48,842 nt of DNA from CAYJLB01 sp964370845 (GCA_964370845.1 CAYJLB010000011.1:1-48842), one strand, 5' to 3'. Positions 9,801-17,710 are shown, numbered from the stretch's first letter. Notes: generated by a model from the sequence alone, not told the origin. A program made the numbers and translations.

Positions 9801-10438
9801 TATTAGGTTTATCAAATCCACTTGACCCTGCTGTATTCCCTATTGCTTACGTTTTTGGCTGTACTTATGATAATGATTTAATAATTACTCAAGTTTATCC
9901 TCAAACTCAGCAAATTGTTGACGAAACAAACAACTTTCTATTGAATATTATTAACACTAATGACGGAAAATTTGAGCCTAGAGAAATTACTTTTGATTAT
10001 ACTTATGAAGAAGCTTTAAATTATGCTGAAGATAATTATAGTAATGTTGAAGAAGTGCTTTTTGAAAGTATAGATACTAAACTAATTATGGGAACAACCT
10101 CTTTTTCAAATATTGTAAATAACGTCTTAGTGGTGTATACTTTTAATTCAACTTTAAATGTTCTGTCCAATGCTCAATATATTTTTATTGCTGATGACGA
10201 TGAACATTTACAGCAAATTAACCTGCAGTTACAACAAGATTTAAGTAATTTATCCTATCAACAACAGGAAATTGCTGAAGATTACAGTTTCTTCAATATT
10301 ATCTTCAGCGAAGATTTTGATGCTAGTAGAGAGGGTATAACTTCGGAAAATATTATGTCACTTTTTGCTGGAGCAATTGAAACAAATTCAACTAGAATTG
10401 GTATTTACAGAGAAGGCTCTGCCGATATAGGAAGTTGA
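6827..10438 (+). CDS. BlaR1/MecR1-like M56 metalloprotease sensor with a giant repeated extracellular region
   Basis: A 1203-residue protein. Residues 1-310 are a standard BlaR1/MecR1 membrane protease: several transmembrane helices, the zinc site HEKCH (HExxH) near residue 187, the downstream MEMSCDEAV glutamate motif and a last helix at about 288-307. Classical BlaR1 then has a penicillin-binding domain of some 250 residues with SxxK. Here the outer part is about 890 residues and contains no domain I recognise as penicillin-binding. Instead it shows five related units starting near residues 322, 533, 702, 868 and 1035, with pattern F..I....L..I.F...Y...L.YA, the last four about 167 residues apart. 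Preceded by AGGAGGG and coupled to blaI. The ligand is unknown. Confidence 0.85.
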   Translation: MNNIFLEILNLSFTASIVIVAVLVFRLFLKKAPKIFSYALWGVVLFRLLVPFSFESVIGLLPKNEPIPQDIVVQAKPQINSGFVFIDNAVNEILPPVVNIETVSVNPIEMWIFIGVTIWSVGILALLIYSVSQYILLKRKLVGKKPLYDNVYLSDGINSPFVMGMFRPKIYLPSSLPKNEYEFIIAHEKCHIKRLDHITRILAFVALALHWFNPLVWIAYILSAKDMEMSCDEAVMKTMDSDIRKEYATSLLRISTGKKVIFATPLTFGEGDPKGRVKNIMKYKKPLMWVSVIAVIVVGALTIGFMSRSADNTFNIKYEFTDNFIESVVDYTDENIESKSIPFSTAYDDVLTFANANLSNVKEGAFERAKVAIIYGYLNVFPEIADRILVTYGFDINQKELRTINYIMFADTEEKFNTLNETMQSHHDEIFVEPPFGNQQIDEEGTLYNLRLRQNFDESLTNVEITEENIMGYYAGVLPANEITVSLVRQVVFPDDSVLEAATTSASTTEPTFESSTVQHTGSGEQITIGSLFENITLGGNGYKFMDYEFSTNISDIENAIAQADYTKITNIDTIDIRTDILIEDINQEAMLTYKFYQDLLYGIDLVILTETAQSEEVLNKLYLSAQENMVAPISGNFEDILTLSPVSWETEYRSSVKLDFPTSSDSDYDVIYINIMPNNDEEPSAFSWSDYNFEPTDSSNFFDNIFVNNGDEIALKNISFKDEYEKISAYANTFGGVTESTDEITISIIYQTGSANYDKPIDVLNRVEDGYGLFSITYFFNSENQDEHTVINDFLYEELKNSSLNLSEDILSTIYDQGGFVYQLNDEITISVNTNFVTLIPTEFITSPVYSSYDENGILEQNILRTLFEVNGNNLELNNINFGDNYDTVLNFLESNGTVTDIYTESEIQVIGATMNFANNVVATYQLDGDDGLFAFNYRFIANNEEELATLREYFYNSAIEFLPEPANNVSYEDIKNVPGNTIFEFENNVILGLSNPLDPAVFPIAYVFGCTYDNDLIITQVYPQTQQIVDETNNFLLNIINTNDGKFEPREITFDYTYEEALNYAEDNYSNVEEVLFESIDTKLIMGTTSFSNIVNNVLVVYTFNSTLNVLSNAQYIFIADDDEHLQQINLQLQQDLSNLSYQQQEIAEDYSFFNIIFSEDFDASREGITSENIMSLFAGAIETNSTRIGIYREGSADIGS

Positions 10439-10459
10439 TTTGTTGTGAACTTTACCACT

Positions 10460-10510
10460 AAAAAACAAGTGTTATGAACGAAATTTTTTGTTCATAACAC
10501 TTGTTTTTTT
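10460..10510. terminator. Bidirectional terminator between convergent genes
   Basis: A 20-bp stem (AAAAAACAAG...ATGAAC paired with its complement), a 10-nt loop and a run of 8 T. It separates the BlaR1-like gene (plus) from the alcohol dehydrogenase (minus). Confidence 0.9.
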
Positions 10511-10535
10511 ATATCAGTTAAATATGAGTATTTCT

Positions 10536-11669
10536 TTACAAACACTGGGTGAAAATCTCGCTAATTTCCTCTTTTGAAAAAACAAAAGGGTGATTATTTA
10601 CACTCACAGCGGAAACTTTAAAACAATTTTCTGTCAGCCAGCTAACATTTTCATTTTTAATTCCGAAATCACTAAGGTTGCAATTTAAATTTATATCCGC
10701 TAAAATTTTCTTGATAATTTTTACAACATCAGCAGGACTTTCTCCTCCTAAAGCCTTTGCTACATCAATAAATTTTTCAGGAACTTTTTCTATTGTTTTT
10801 TCCAAAATAGCGGGAGTTAACGCTGCTAAACCTTTACCATGTGCAATGTCAGTCAACCCGCTTACAGGGTGCTCCATTGCGTGAGGCAGAGAAACTCCAG
10901 CGCTATAAATAACCATTCCTCCATAAGTACTTGCTAAGGTTATAGCTTCATAACTTTCGTCGGAATTATCTCCGTTATAGATATTCACAATGTTGTCCCG
11001 AACTAATTTTATTCCCTCTAAAGCTAAGTTTTTTGTAATATAATTGGATAAATTTGAAGTTGCACCCTCCATTAAATGGCAAAGGGCATCAAATGCTACT
11101 TGAGCAAAAACATTTTTAGGCATTGTTTTCATTAAATCAGGGTCAATTAGTGATACTTTTGGAATAAGGTGATTTCCTCGCAATGATTTTTTGTCTTGAT
11201 TTTCGGCATTTGTTAAAACTGCAAAACCGTTAGCTTCACTACCAGTTCCGCAAGTAGTGGGAACTAAAACTATAGGCAAAGCTTTATCAGAAACTATTTT
11301 TCCAAAAATATAATCATTTATATCACCCTCGTTTACAGCAAGGAAAGCTATTGCTTTAGCGCAATCCATAATGCTTCCTCCGCCAATTCCAAGGATAAAA
11401 TCGCAGTTATTTTCTTTAGCTATTTTTCCTCCCTCAATGGCGGTTGTTGTCAAAGGGTTTTGAGTAACTTTGTCAAAAATTACAACTTCGATTTCCCCTT
11501 CTTCCAACAATTTTACCGACAAGTCTAAAAGTCCAGTTTTTTTAGTGCTGTTTTGTCCAGTGACAAGCAATGCTTTTTTACCATAAGGTTTTGAAAGGGT
11601 AGAAAGTTCATTAATTCTACCTTTTCCAAAAGCTAAATTTACTGGCAAATTGAAGTTGAAACTAGCCAT
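10536..11669 (-). CDS. Iron-containing alcohol dehydrogenase
   Basis: A 377-residue group III (Fe-type) alcohol dehydrogenase; reduces an aldehyde or ketone, or oxidises an alcohol, with NAD(P)H. Seen: nucleotide-binding GIGGGSIMDCAKA near residue 95, PTTCGTGSE, and metal-ligand regions AFDALCHLMEG (Asp and His) and SLPHAMEHPVSGLTDIAHGKG (two His). ATG start overlaps the last 8 bases of the aminotransferase gene, whose end carries its GGAGG, so the two enzymes are made together. A pathway in which the aminotransferase yields a semialdehyde that this enzyme reduces (as in 4-aminobutyrate to 4-hydroxybutyrate) is possible but is inference. Confidence 0.9.
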   Translation of the reverse strand: MASFNFNLPVNLAFGKGRINELSTLSKPYGKKALLVTGQNSTKKTGLLDLSVKLLEEGEIEVVIFDKVTQNPLTTTAIEGGKIAKENNCDFILGIGGGSIMDCAKAIAFLAVNEGDINDYIFGKIVSDKALPIVLVPTTCGTGSEANGFAVLTNAENQDKKSLRGNHLIPKVSLIDPDLMKTMPKNVFAQVAFDALCHLMEGATSNLSNYITKNLALEGIKLVRDNIVNIYNGDNSDESYEAITLASTYGGMVIYSAGVSLPHAMEHPVSGLTDIAHGKGLAALTPAILEKTIEKVPEKFIDVAKALGGESPADVVKIIKKILADINLNCNLSDFGIKNENVSWLTENCFKVSAVSVNNHPFVFSKEEISEIFTQCL

Positions 11670-12879
11670 TTAGAACCTCCTTGACCGATTTTTTCAAAAT
11701 AGAATAAGCCTTTTCACAGTCAGCTTTTGTTATAATAAGAGGTGGAACCATTCTTACAATTGTAGTTCCAATTGCTGTGACAAGCAGTTTATTTTCAAGG
11801 CATTTGTGCTTAATGTCTACTGCATTTACTCCCTCAAATTCCACGCCAACAAGCAAACCTTGATAACGTACTTCTTTTACATTTGGTAGAGTTTTTAATA
11901 GTGATGCGAAATAATCTCCCATTTCTTTTGCATTATTAGCTAAATCTTTTTCCAATAATTCAGTTATACAAGCTAGTGAAGCAGCACAACTTACAGGGTG
12001 ACCGCTATATGTAGACCCGTGAGAGCCTTTTGTAAATGCTTTTGCTACTTCTTCAGTGGCACAAAGAGCACCAATTGGCATTCCTCCACCCATTGCCTTA
12101 GCCATTGTGACAATATCTGGTTTAATTCCGTAGTTCATATAACTCATCACTGCACCTGTTCTACACCAACCAGTTTGCACTTCATCAAGAAGTAATAACA
12201 AGCCTTTTTCATCGCAAAGTTTTCTAATTCCAACCATAAATTCTGTTGTTGCTGGAATTACTCCGCCTTCGCCTTGCACAGGTTCAATCATTATAGCAAT
12301 AGTATTTTCTGTAATTGTCTCCTCAAAGGATTTTAAGTCGTTGTAATCTGCATAACTAAATCCTGGAACTAAGTCGCCAAAATCTTTTTGAATAGGACTG
12401 TCTTTTTGTCCAGTTGCAGTCATTGAACCCATTGTTCGCCCGTGGAAAGATTTTTTTGCAGTGATAATTTCATACTTTTCTTTGCCATATTTAGTAACAC
12501 CGTATTTTCTAGCAAGTTTTATCATAGCTTCATTTGATTCAGTTCCCGAACTTTGGAAATAAATCTTGTCCATTCCAATAGCAGTACAGATTTTTTCAGC
12601 AAGCAAAGTTTGTGGAATTGTATAAGGATAGTTAAAAACTTGCATTAAATCTGCTACTTGATTTTGCACAGCTTTTACAACACTTTCGGGGCAGTTTCCA
12701 AGGGAATTTACCGCAATCCCAGCATAAAAATCAAGATATTCCTCCCCATCACTTGAATAAAGATTAACACCTTTACCATAATCGGCGATGAAATCAAATC
12801 TCTCATAAGTTTCAATCATATATTTATTTGTTTTATCTATTAATTCTTCTTTTGTTAGACCACTATCTATTAAACGCAT
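11662..12879 (-). CDS. Class III PLP aminotransferase (acetylornithine/4-aminobutyrate type)
   Basis: A 405-residue aminotransferase of the ArgD/GabT/RocD group. Seen: substrate and cofactor regions YLDFYAGIAVNSLGN, FQSSGTESNEAMIKLAR (PLP phosphate site), SFHGRTMGSM, EPVQGEGGV, LLLDEVQTGWCRTG and the Schiff-base lysine in TMAKAMGGGMPIG. The best overall resemblance is to acetylornithine aminotransferase, but no arginine-synthesis gene is near. Its partners here are an amino-acid transporter and a coupled alcohol dehydrogenase, which fits amino-acid catabolism at least as well. AAAGGAAG stands 9 bases before the ATG. Confidence 0.85.
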   Translation of the reverse strand: MRLIDSGLTKEELIDKTNKYMIETYERFDFIADYGKGVNLYSSDGEEYLDFYAGIAVNSLGNCPESVVKAVQNQVADLMQVFNYPYTIPQTLLAEKICTAIGMDKIYFQSSGTESNEAMIKLARKYGVTKYGKEKYEIITAKKSFHGRTMGSMTATGQKDSPIQKDFGDLVPGFSYADYNDLKSFEETITENTIAIMIEPVQGEGGVIPATTEFMVGIRKLCDEKGLLLLLDEVQTGWCRTGAVMSYMNYGIKPDIVTMAKAMGGGMPIGALCATEEVAKAFTKGSHGSTYSGHPVSCAASLACITELLEKDLANNAKEMGDYFASLLKTLPNVKEVRYQGLLVGVEFEGVNAVDIKHKCLENKLLVTAIGTTIVRMVPPLIITKADCEKAYSILKKSVKEVLNG

Positions 12880-12919
12880 TTTATTTTCTTCCTTTCAATT
12901 TTGGAAATATTTTCTGAAA

Positions 12920-13576
12920 TTATTGTTCATCTTCAATTAAATGAGGGAACTTTATCTTTAAAAAATCAATGATTAAATCCACACTCATTTCAATTCCAAT
13001 CCTATCGCTATTTATTGTTAAATCGTAGTTCACAGGGTTAGTCCAATAGTTTCCTTTTGTATAATAAGAGTAATATTCCGCTCTGTATCTATCAGTTGTT
13101 GCAATTGTATTTGCTGCAACTTCAGCTGAAACTTTCATATTTTCCATTGTTCTTCCAACACAATAAGCTCGTGGAGCTTCGACATAAAGACTGATTACAT
13201 TCTGTCTATTTTTTAGTATCCAGTCAGCACATTTTCCGACGATAACGCAAGATTCTGTATCCGCTAATTGTTCAATAATCTGCCTTTGATACTCGAATAA
13301 TTTATCATCAGAAACAAATTTATCACTTCTTGAAATATAGTGTCTTGAGCGAGGCATTTTGTCTAAAAATGTTGAAAAACTACTCTTGTGTTGTGCTCGC
13401 ATTTTTTCATTTACATCAAAAAACATATTTTCTTCAAGTCCGCTAAGCTGTGATGCTAAAGTTAAAATTCTATTTTCATAACAGTGAATTCCTAGTCTTT
13501 TCGCTACTTTCGAGGCAATTTCTTTTCCTCCTGTACCAAATCCTCTTGCCACAGTAATTACAAAATTTTTACTCAT
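12920..13576 (-). CDS. Cytidylate kinase-like protein
   Basis: A 218-residue P-loop NTPase of the cytidylate-kinase-like family (AAA_26 type). Seen: N-terminal ITVARGFGTGGKEIASKVAKRLG (P-loop with GTGGKEIA), the central CVIVGKCADWIL strand typical of the family, and RTMENMKVSAEVAANTIATTDRYRAEYY (lid arginines). This family is often linked to sensory or transport operons in Firmicutes and its substrate is not established. It lies between the ABC transporter ATPase (27 bp) and the aminotransferase (40 bp), all on the same strand, and so belongs to the operon. Confidence 0.8.
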   Translation of the reverse strand: MSKNFVITVARGFGTGGKEIASKVAKRLGIHCYENRILTLASQLSGLEENMFFDVNEKMRAQHKSSFSTFLDKMPRSRHYISRSDKFVSDDKLFEYQRQIIEQLADTESCVIVGKCADWILKNRQNVISLYVEAPRAYCVGRTMENMKVSAEVAANTIATTDRYRAEYYSYYTKGNYWTNPVNYDLTINSDRIGIEMSVDLIIDFLKIKFPHLIEDEQ

Positions 13577-13603
13577 ATTAAATACATTCCTTTCTTTAGT
13601 ATG

Positions 13604-14347
13604 TTACGCCGATTGCATAAATCTTGATAAAAACTCTTTTGTACGAGGATTTTTCGGTTTGTAAAAGAGTTCTTCAGGTTTTTCGTCTTCCACAATAAAT
13701 CCTTTATCCATAAAAATTGTTCTTGTGGAAACATCTCGTGCAAACGCCATTTCGTGAGTAACTATAATCATTGTAATACCTGTGCTTGCAAGTTTTTTCA
13801 TTACGTTTAAAACTTCACCAACCATTTCAGGGTCAAGGGCGGAAGTTGGTTCGTCAAAAAGCAAAATTTCTGGCTCCATACACAAAGACCTTGCAATAGC
13901 AACCCTTTGTTTTTGCCCACCTGAAAGCTGAAAAGGATAGGCATTTATGTAAGGTGCCATTCCAACAGATTTAAGGTTTTCTATTGCTCTTTTTTTAGCA
14001 GTTTCTTTGTCAATTTTCAATACTTTTCGAGTGCAAATTGTGCAGTTTTGTAAAACTGTCATATTATCGAAAAGGTTAAAAGATTGAAAAACCATTCCAA
14101 CTTTTGAACGAAAGGAGTTAATTTCTTTTTGGCTATTTCTTATTTCCTTATCGTGGTACAAAATCTTTCCTAGCGTTGGTTTTTCCAGTTTATTTATACA
14201 GCGTAGTAATGTAGATTTACCTGAACCTGAACTTCCTACTATACAAATTACTTCGCCTTTTTTTACGTTAAAATCAATCCTTTTTAAAACTTCGTGGTCA
14301 CCAAAAGATTTCCCTAAATCTTCAACTTTTAAAATATATTCTCCCAT
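13604..14347 (-). CDS. Polar amino-acid ABC transporter, ATP-binding protein
   Basis: A 247-residue ATPase of the GlnQ/HisP family. Seen: Walker A GSSGSGKST near residue 36, Q-loop VFQSFNLF, signature LSGGQKQRVAIARSL, Walker B ILLFDEPTSALDPE and H-loop VTHEMAFA. Start chosen at the ATG at 14347: AAAGGA lies 9 bases upstream, while the in-frame TTG six codons earlier has no site. It follows the permease by 32 bases and completes a substrate-binding protein-permease-ATPase importer. Confidence 0.93.
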   Translation of the reverse strand: MGEYILKVEDLGKSFGDHEVLKRIDFNVKKGEVICIVGSSGSGKSTLLRCINKLEKPTLGKILYHDKEIRNSQKEINSFRSKVGMVFQSFNLFDNMTVLQNCTICTRKVLKIDKETAKKRAIENLKSVGMAPYINAYPFQLSGGQKQRVAIARSLCMEPEILLFDEPTSALDPEMVGEVLNVMKKLASTGITMIIVTHEMAFARDVSTRTIFMDKGFIVEDEKPEELFYKPKNPRTKEFLSRFMQSA

Positions 14348-14379
14348 TTCAATCAATCCTTTCAAACTTTCGCTATATT

Positions 14380-15156
14380 TTATGCAACTTCAACTGGTGA
14401 TGTATATTCAACCGCCAAAGTATAGTTTTTCTTAGCTTCAATTTTCTTTTCAAGAAGTGCAATTAATCGGCTTACCACCAAGCATAAAACGAAGTAAATC
14501 AATGCAATTACAATATATGCTTCAAAGTATTTATAGTAGTTTCCAGCTACAGTTTTTGCTGTTAAATATAATTCAGAAACACCGATTACGTTTAATACCG
14601 AAGTCATTTTTAAGTTGTTCAAAAACATATTACACATCTCAGGAATAACGTTTTTAAAGGCTTGTGGCAAAACTACATAAAACATTGTTGAAATAGGGGA
14701 CATTCCCATAGAATATGCGCCCTCTCTTTGTCCGATGTTAATTGATTTTATACCACCACGGACAGTTTCCGCCATATAAGCACCTGTATTTAAGAAAGTT
14801 ACTAAAATACCAGCTACTACTGAACTCAAAGGCACTCCCATTTGTCTTAAACCATAATAGATAACCATACCTTGTACAATCATCGGTGTGCCTCTAAATA
14901 TTTCAACAAAAAGCTTGAAGAAGCCTTTTGAAATATACAAAATTATTTTTTTAAAGATAAATCCGTCGCTGTCAATTTTTGTGTCATCAACAAGTCCTAT
15001 AATAAATCCTAGAATAAATCCCGCTAAAGTTCCTAAAACTGCAACATAAAGAGTTAGCAAAGTTCCTTGTATAAATGAATCTTTGTACTCTACTGCAAGA
15101 AATATTATCCATTCGAAGGAGTTTTCTGGATTTTTTGTTTGTAAAAAATCAAACAT
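14380..15156 (-). CDS. Polar amino-acid ABC transporter, permease
   Basis: A 258-residue inner-membrane permease of the HisM/GlnP family, with about five membrane helices. Seen: FIQGTLLTLYVAVLGTLAGF, FVEIFRGTPMIVQGMVIYYGLR, and the ATPase-docking EAA region GAYSMGMSPISTMFYVVLPQAFKNVIPE. The start is taken at 15156 (MFDFLQ), 11 bases after AAAGGA; an upstream ATG (15210) lies in front of that site. Cotranscribed with the ATPase and, after a 92-bp gap with a hairpin, the binding protein. Confidence 0.92.
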   Translation of the reverse strand: MFDFLQTKNPENSFEWIIFLAVEYKDSFIQGTLLTLYVAVLGTLAGFILGFIIGLVDDTKIDSDGFIFKKIILYISKGFFKLFVEIFRGTPMIVQGMVIYYGLRQMGVPLSSVVAGILVTFLNTGAYMAETVRGGIKSINIGQREGAYSMGMSPISTMFYVVLPQAFKNVIPEMCNMFLNNLKMTSVLNVIGVSELYLTAKTVAGNYYKYFEAYIVIALIYFVLCLVVSRLIALLEKKIEAKKNYTLAVEYTSPVEVA

Positions 15157-15201
15157 AATAATATCAATCCTTTCTTGGGTATAACCTTTTCTTTTTAAAT
15201 A

Positions 15202-15239
15202 TTTATGCAAAGGACAACTACAAGTCGTCCCTGCATAAA
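15202..15239 (-). other. Intergenic hairpin between binding-protein and permease genes
   Basis: Outer arms TTTATGCA / TGCATAAA and inner GGACGAC / GTTGTCC around a short loop, without a following T-run. Such hairpins after a binding-protein gene commonly protect that part of the mRNA and raise its level over the permease; that role is inference here. Confidence 0.6.
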
Positions 15240-15248
15240 TTGAGTGGC

Positions 15249-16106
15249 TTATTTATTTGCCGGTTGTAATAAAATTGCTTCTTCCATCATTTCGTCCATT
15301 TTTTCTTTGTCCCATTCAAGGTTTTCTAATGCTTTGTTTAATTCTTCAACTAGCTCAGTATCACCTTTTTTAACTGCAATACTTACATTTGTTGTTGTAT
15401 CGTCAAAACCACCGTCAGCGTCAAGTGTAATCATTACTAAATCGTCATTTGTCAATAATGCAGATTGTGTTGTTGGCAAGTCGATTACTGTAATATCAGC
15501 AGCTGCGTTTGAAACAGCTAAGAAACATTCAGCAGTAGTCGCATAGTTTGCAACAGTTTCAACTCCAGGAATTTGTGGAATCAAGTTCACCCAAGCTGTT
15601 CCAAGTTGAGTAGTTACAGTAGCACCAGTTCCTTCAAAATCAGAAAGTTTTGTAAAACTTGCGTATTCGCTGTCTTTTTGTGTTGTAATAACAGTATCTC
15701 TGATGTAATATGTATTTGTAAAGTCATAAACCTTTTCACGGTCAGGGTTTACACTCATACCCGCAATAATCATATCAAAATCGCCAACGTCGAGTCCCAT
15801 TCCAAGCGAATCCCACTCACTTCTGTGAATTTCCACTCCGTCATATCCAAGTTCTTCGGCAATTTTTTCTGCCATCATAACGTCATATCCATAAGCATAA
15901 TCGTCAGTGCCATAAATAGGTTGTGCTGTACCGCCATTTGAAAGAGTTGCGTCTTCTTGTGTCCAGTTAAAAGGAGCATATGCACATTCCATTCCAACTC
16001 TTAATAATTTTTCATCACTATTGCCGCTTGGTTCACTTGTACAGGCTGATAAACTTGTTGCAGCAATTGCTGCCATTGCGATTAATGCTAATAATTTCTT
16101 TTTCAT
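15249..16106 (-). CDS. Amino-acid ABC transporter substrate-binding lipoprotein
   Basis: A 285-residue family 3 solute-binding protein. N-terminal lysines, a hydrophobic stretch and lipobox LSAC (Cys near residue 22) make it a lipoprotein on the outside of the membrane. Ligand-site signatures are MECAYAPFNW, YAYGYDVMMAEKIAEELG and FDMIIAGMSVNPDREKVYDFT, all typical of binding proteins for polar amino acids (Arg, Lys, Gln, Cys). The exact ligand cannot be read from sequence. First gene of a six-gene operon, placed behind a 245-nt leader with three hairpins; its ATG overlaps the stop of the last possible mini-frame of that leader. Confidence 0.92.
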   Translation of the reverse strand: MKKKLLALIAMAAIAATSLSACTSEPSGNSDEKLLRVGMECAYAPFNWTQEDATLSNGGTAQPIYGTDDYAYGYDVMMAEKIAEELGYDGVEIHRSEWDSLGMGLDVGDFDMIIAGMSVNPDREKVYDFTNTYYIRDTVITTQKDSEYASFTKLSDFEGTGATVTTQLGTAWVNLIPQIPGVETVANYATTAECFLAVSNAAADITVIDLPTTQSALLTNDDLVMITLDADGGFDDTTTNVSIAVKKGDTELVEELNKALENLEWDKEKMDEMMEEAILLQPANK

Positions 16107-16151
16107 AATAATTTCCCCTTTTTCAAATTATAATTTTGGTTAAAATAAAAA

Positions 16152-16327
16152 ACAAACAAGAACTTTGTAAAAAAATCAAACTTCATTGTTTGTCAATATT
16201 AAATATAAAAAGACGAACAAAACAGAGCTGTATAGCCAAACTCCATTGTTCGTCTTTAAAATATTATTCAATTAAAAAAAGGCGAACACAAGGGACTTTG
16301 ATAAAAAGCCAAACCTCATTGTTCGCC
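16152..16327 (-). promoter_or_regulatory. Leader RNA with three tandem similar hairpins
   Basis: On the minus strand three copies occur at 16281-16327, 16210-16256 and 16152-16193. Each has an outer stem (GCGAACA/TGTTCGC; ACGAACA/TGTTCGT; ACAAACA/TGTTTGT), a conserved AAUG, a GUUUG motif and an inner pairing, followed by a T-run. The stem bases change on both sides together, which supports RNA structure. Each could act as a terminator. Each also contains an ATG opening a Phe-rich frame beginning M-x-F, but no ribosome binding site is seen before the first two. It sits between a strong promoter and the transporter operon, so control by attenuation is likely; the signal is unknown. I do not recognise it as a known riboswitch. 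Confidence 0.6.
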
Positions 16328-16357
16328 GTTAATTCTTATTTGTTTTAACTTGTGCTT

Positions 16358-16386
16358 ATTGTAACACTTTTATTTTTATTTGTCAA
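16358..16386 (-). promoter_or_regulatory. Promoter of the amino-acid transporter operon
   Basis: Minus strand: -35 TTGACA (16381-16386), a 17-bp spacer and -10 TACAAT (16358-16363). Predicted transcript start near 16351, which gives a leader of about 245 nt before the binding-protein gene. 16387-16500 holds nothing else that I recognise. Confidence 0.85.
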
Positions 16387-16500
16387 TACTCAAAAATAAA
16401 TTTTATCATATTGTTTATATTTTACAATAGAATTGTTAAAAATTGTTAAATATAACTAATCGTTTTAAAATCAACGAGAAGTATACGAAAGTTATTATTT

Positions 16501-17691
16501 TTATAATATGAAGCAAATTAGACCGTTGCAACCCTCATTTATTACTCGCTCAACTGTTCCACGAAGTCTTTGTCTTGCTTCGTCAGGCATTTTGTAAAGT
16601 TTGTTTAATAATCCCTCGTTCACAAGTTCGTGAAGTGATTTTCCAAAAACGTTTGAATGCCAAATTTTTTCTGGACTTTCTGTAAACTCGCTTAACAAAT
16701 ACTCTACAAGTTCCTCTGATTGCTTTTCGCTTCCGATTATTGGGGAAACTTCAGTCATAATTTCCGCTTTTAATAGGTGTATTGACGGAGCGGTTGCTCT
16801 TAATTTAACACCGTATTTTCCACCTTGTTTAATAGTTTCGGGTTCTTCTAAATTCATTTCCTCAAGGGAAGGCATTACAATTCCGTAGCCTGTGCTGTCA
16901 GCTTCTTTTAGAGCTTTTTCGATTTTCACATATTCTTTTTTCATTCTTGCAAGCTCTAAAATTTGAGGCATTAAATCCTTTTCGCTAGAAATATCAAGCT
17001 CTGTAACCTCGCCTATAATTTTGTAAAATAAATTTTTATCAAGGTCAACTTCTATATTAGTGCTTCCCATACCTAAATTAATGTCTTTAACCTCGCTTGA
17101 AGTGACATTTTCGTTTTCGTTAATATTATCACAGCACCATTTTATCTCCCTTATATGGGAGATTTTTTTTGCGGAGTTTTTAATTGAATTAAAAATATCC
17201 TTTTTCAGCCAGTGATCTTTTTCAAGGCAGTTTATCCACGTTGGAATTTTCACATTAATCATTTTTATAGGAAAAGCAAATAAGATTTGTGTTAAAATCT
17301 TCTTAATGTCATCTTCATCAAGAGTTAAGCAGTCCACAGGAATTACAGGCACTCCATATTTATCTTGAAGCTCTCTTGAAAGGTCAATTACTCTTTGTGA
17401 AGTAGGGTCAGTGCTGTTCATTAAGATAACAAAAGGCTTGTTAATTCCTTGAAGTTCTTCAACAACACGTTCTTCCGCTTGCCTATATTCTTCCCTTGGA
17501 ATATCCGAAATACTTCCGTCAGTGGTGACTAAAATTCCTATTGTTGAATGTTCATTTATAACCTTTTGTGTTCCGATTTCCGCTGCCATATTGAAAGGAA
17601 TTTCCTCCTCAAACCACGGAGTAACAACCATTCTTGGCATATCATTTTCAATATATCCCAACGAACTTGGAACTATGTAACCTACACAGTC
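16501..17691 (-). CDS. spoIVA: spoIVA, 3' segment (split gene)
   Basis: Encodes the last 395 residues of SpoIVA plus the shared Asp codon: from CVGYIVPSSLGY and the TPWFEEEIPFNMAAEIGT region, through STIGILVTTDGSI, to the C-terminal RVINEGCNGLICFIL. SpoIVA is a mother-cell ATPase that polymerises on the forespore and anchors the spore coat. The P-loop and sensor threonines are missing here; they lie in the 5' segment at 34328-34678. The frame upstream of 17691 runs into element DNA (ITHAD before CVGY) and is not SpoIVA. No promoter or ribosome binding site is seen for this piece, so it should be expressed only after the element is removed and the gene rejoined, giving 97 + 395 = 492 residues. 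Confidence 0.93.
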   Translation of the reverse strand, partial: DCVGYIVPSSLGYIENDMPRMVVTPWFEEEIPFNMAAEIGTQKVINEHSTIGILVTTDGSISDIPREEYRQAEERVVEELQGINKPFVILMNSTDPTSQRVIDLSRELQDKYGVPVIPVDCLTLDEDDIKKILTQILFAFPIKMINVKIPTWINCLEKDHWLKKDIFNSIKNSAKKISHIREIKWCCDNINENENVTSSEVKDINLGMGSTNIEVDLDKNLFYKIIGEVTELDISSEKDLMPQILELARMKKEYVKIEKALKEADSTGYGIVMPSLEEMNLEEPETIKQGGKYGVKLRATAPSIHLLKAEIMTEVSPIIGSEKQSEELVEYLLSEFTESPEKIWHSNVFGKSLHELVNEGLLNKLYKMPDEARQRLRGTVERVINEGCNGLICFIL

Positions 17692-17704
17692 TGCGTGTGT
17701 AATT
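17689..17704 (-). other. Left attachment site of the spoIVA element
   Basis: Shared GTC at 17689-17691 (GAC on the coding strand, the Asp97 codon), followed inside the element by arm TGTAATT at 17698-17704. With the right-end arm it forms an inverted repeat around the same central GA dinucleotide in the joined circle, as expected for a serine recombinase attP. Confidence 0.75.
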
Positions 17705-17710
17705 ATAAGA

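Noticed and set aside
16152..16327. Glycine, lysine or guanidine riboswitch
   Set aside because: The conserved cores of those classes are absent and the units are only 42-47 nt.
16136..16348. Plus-strand 70-codon frame over the hairpin leader
   Set aside because: It is the antisense of three structured repeats and has no ribosome site.
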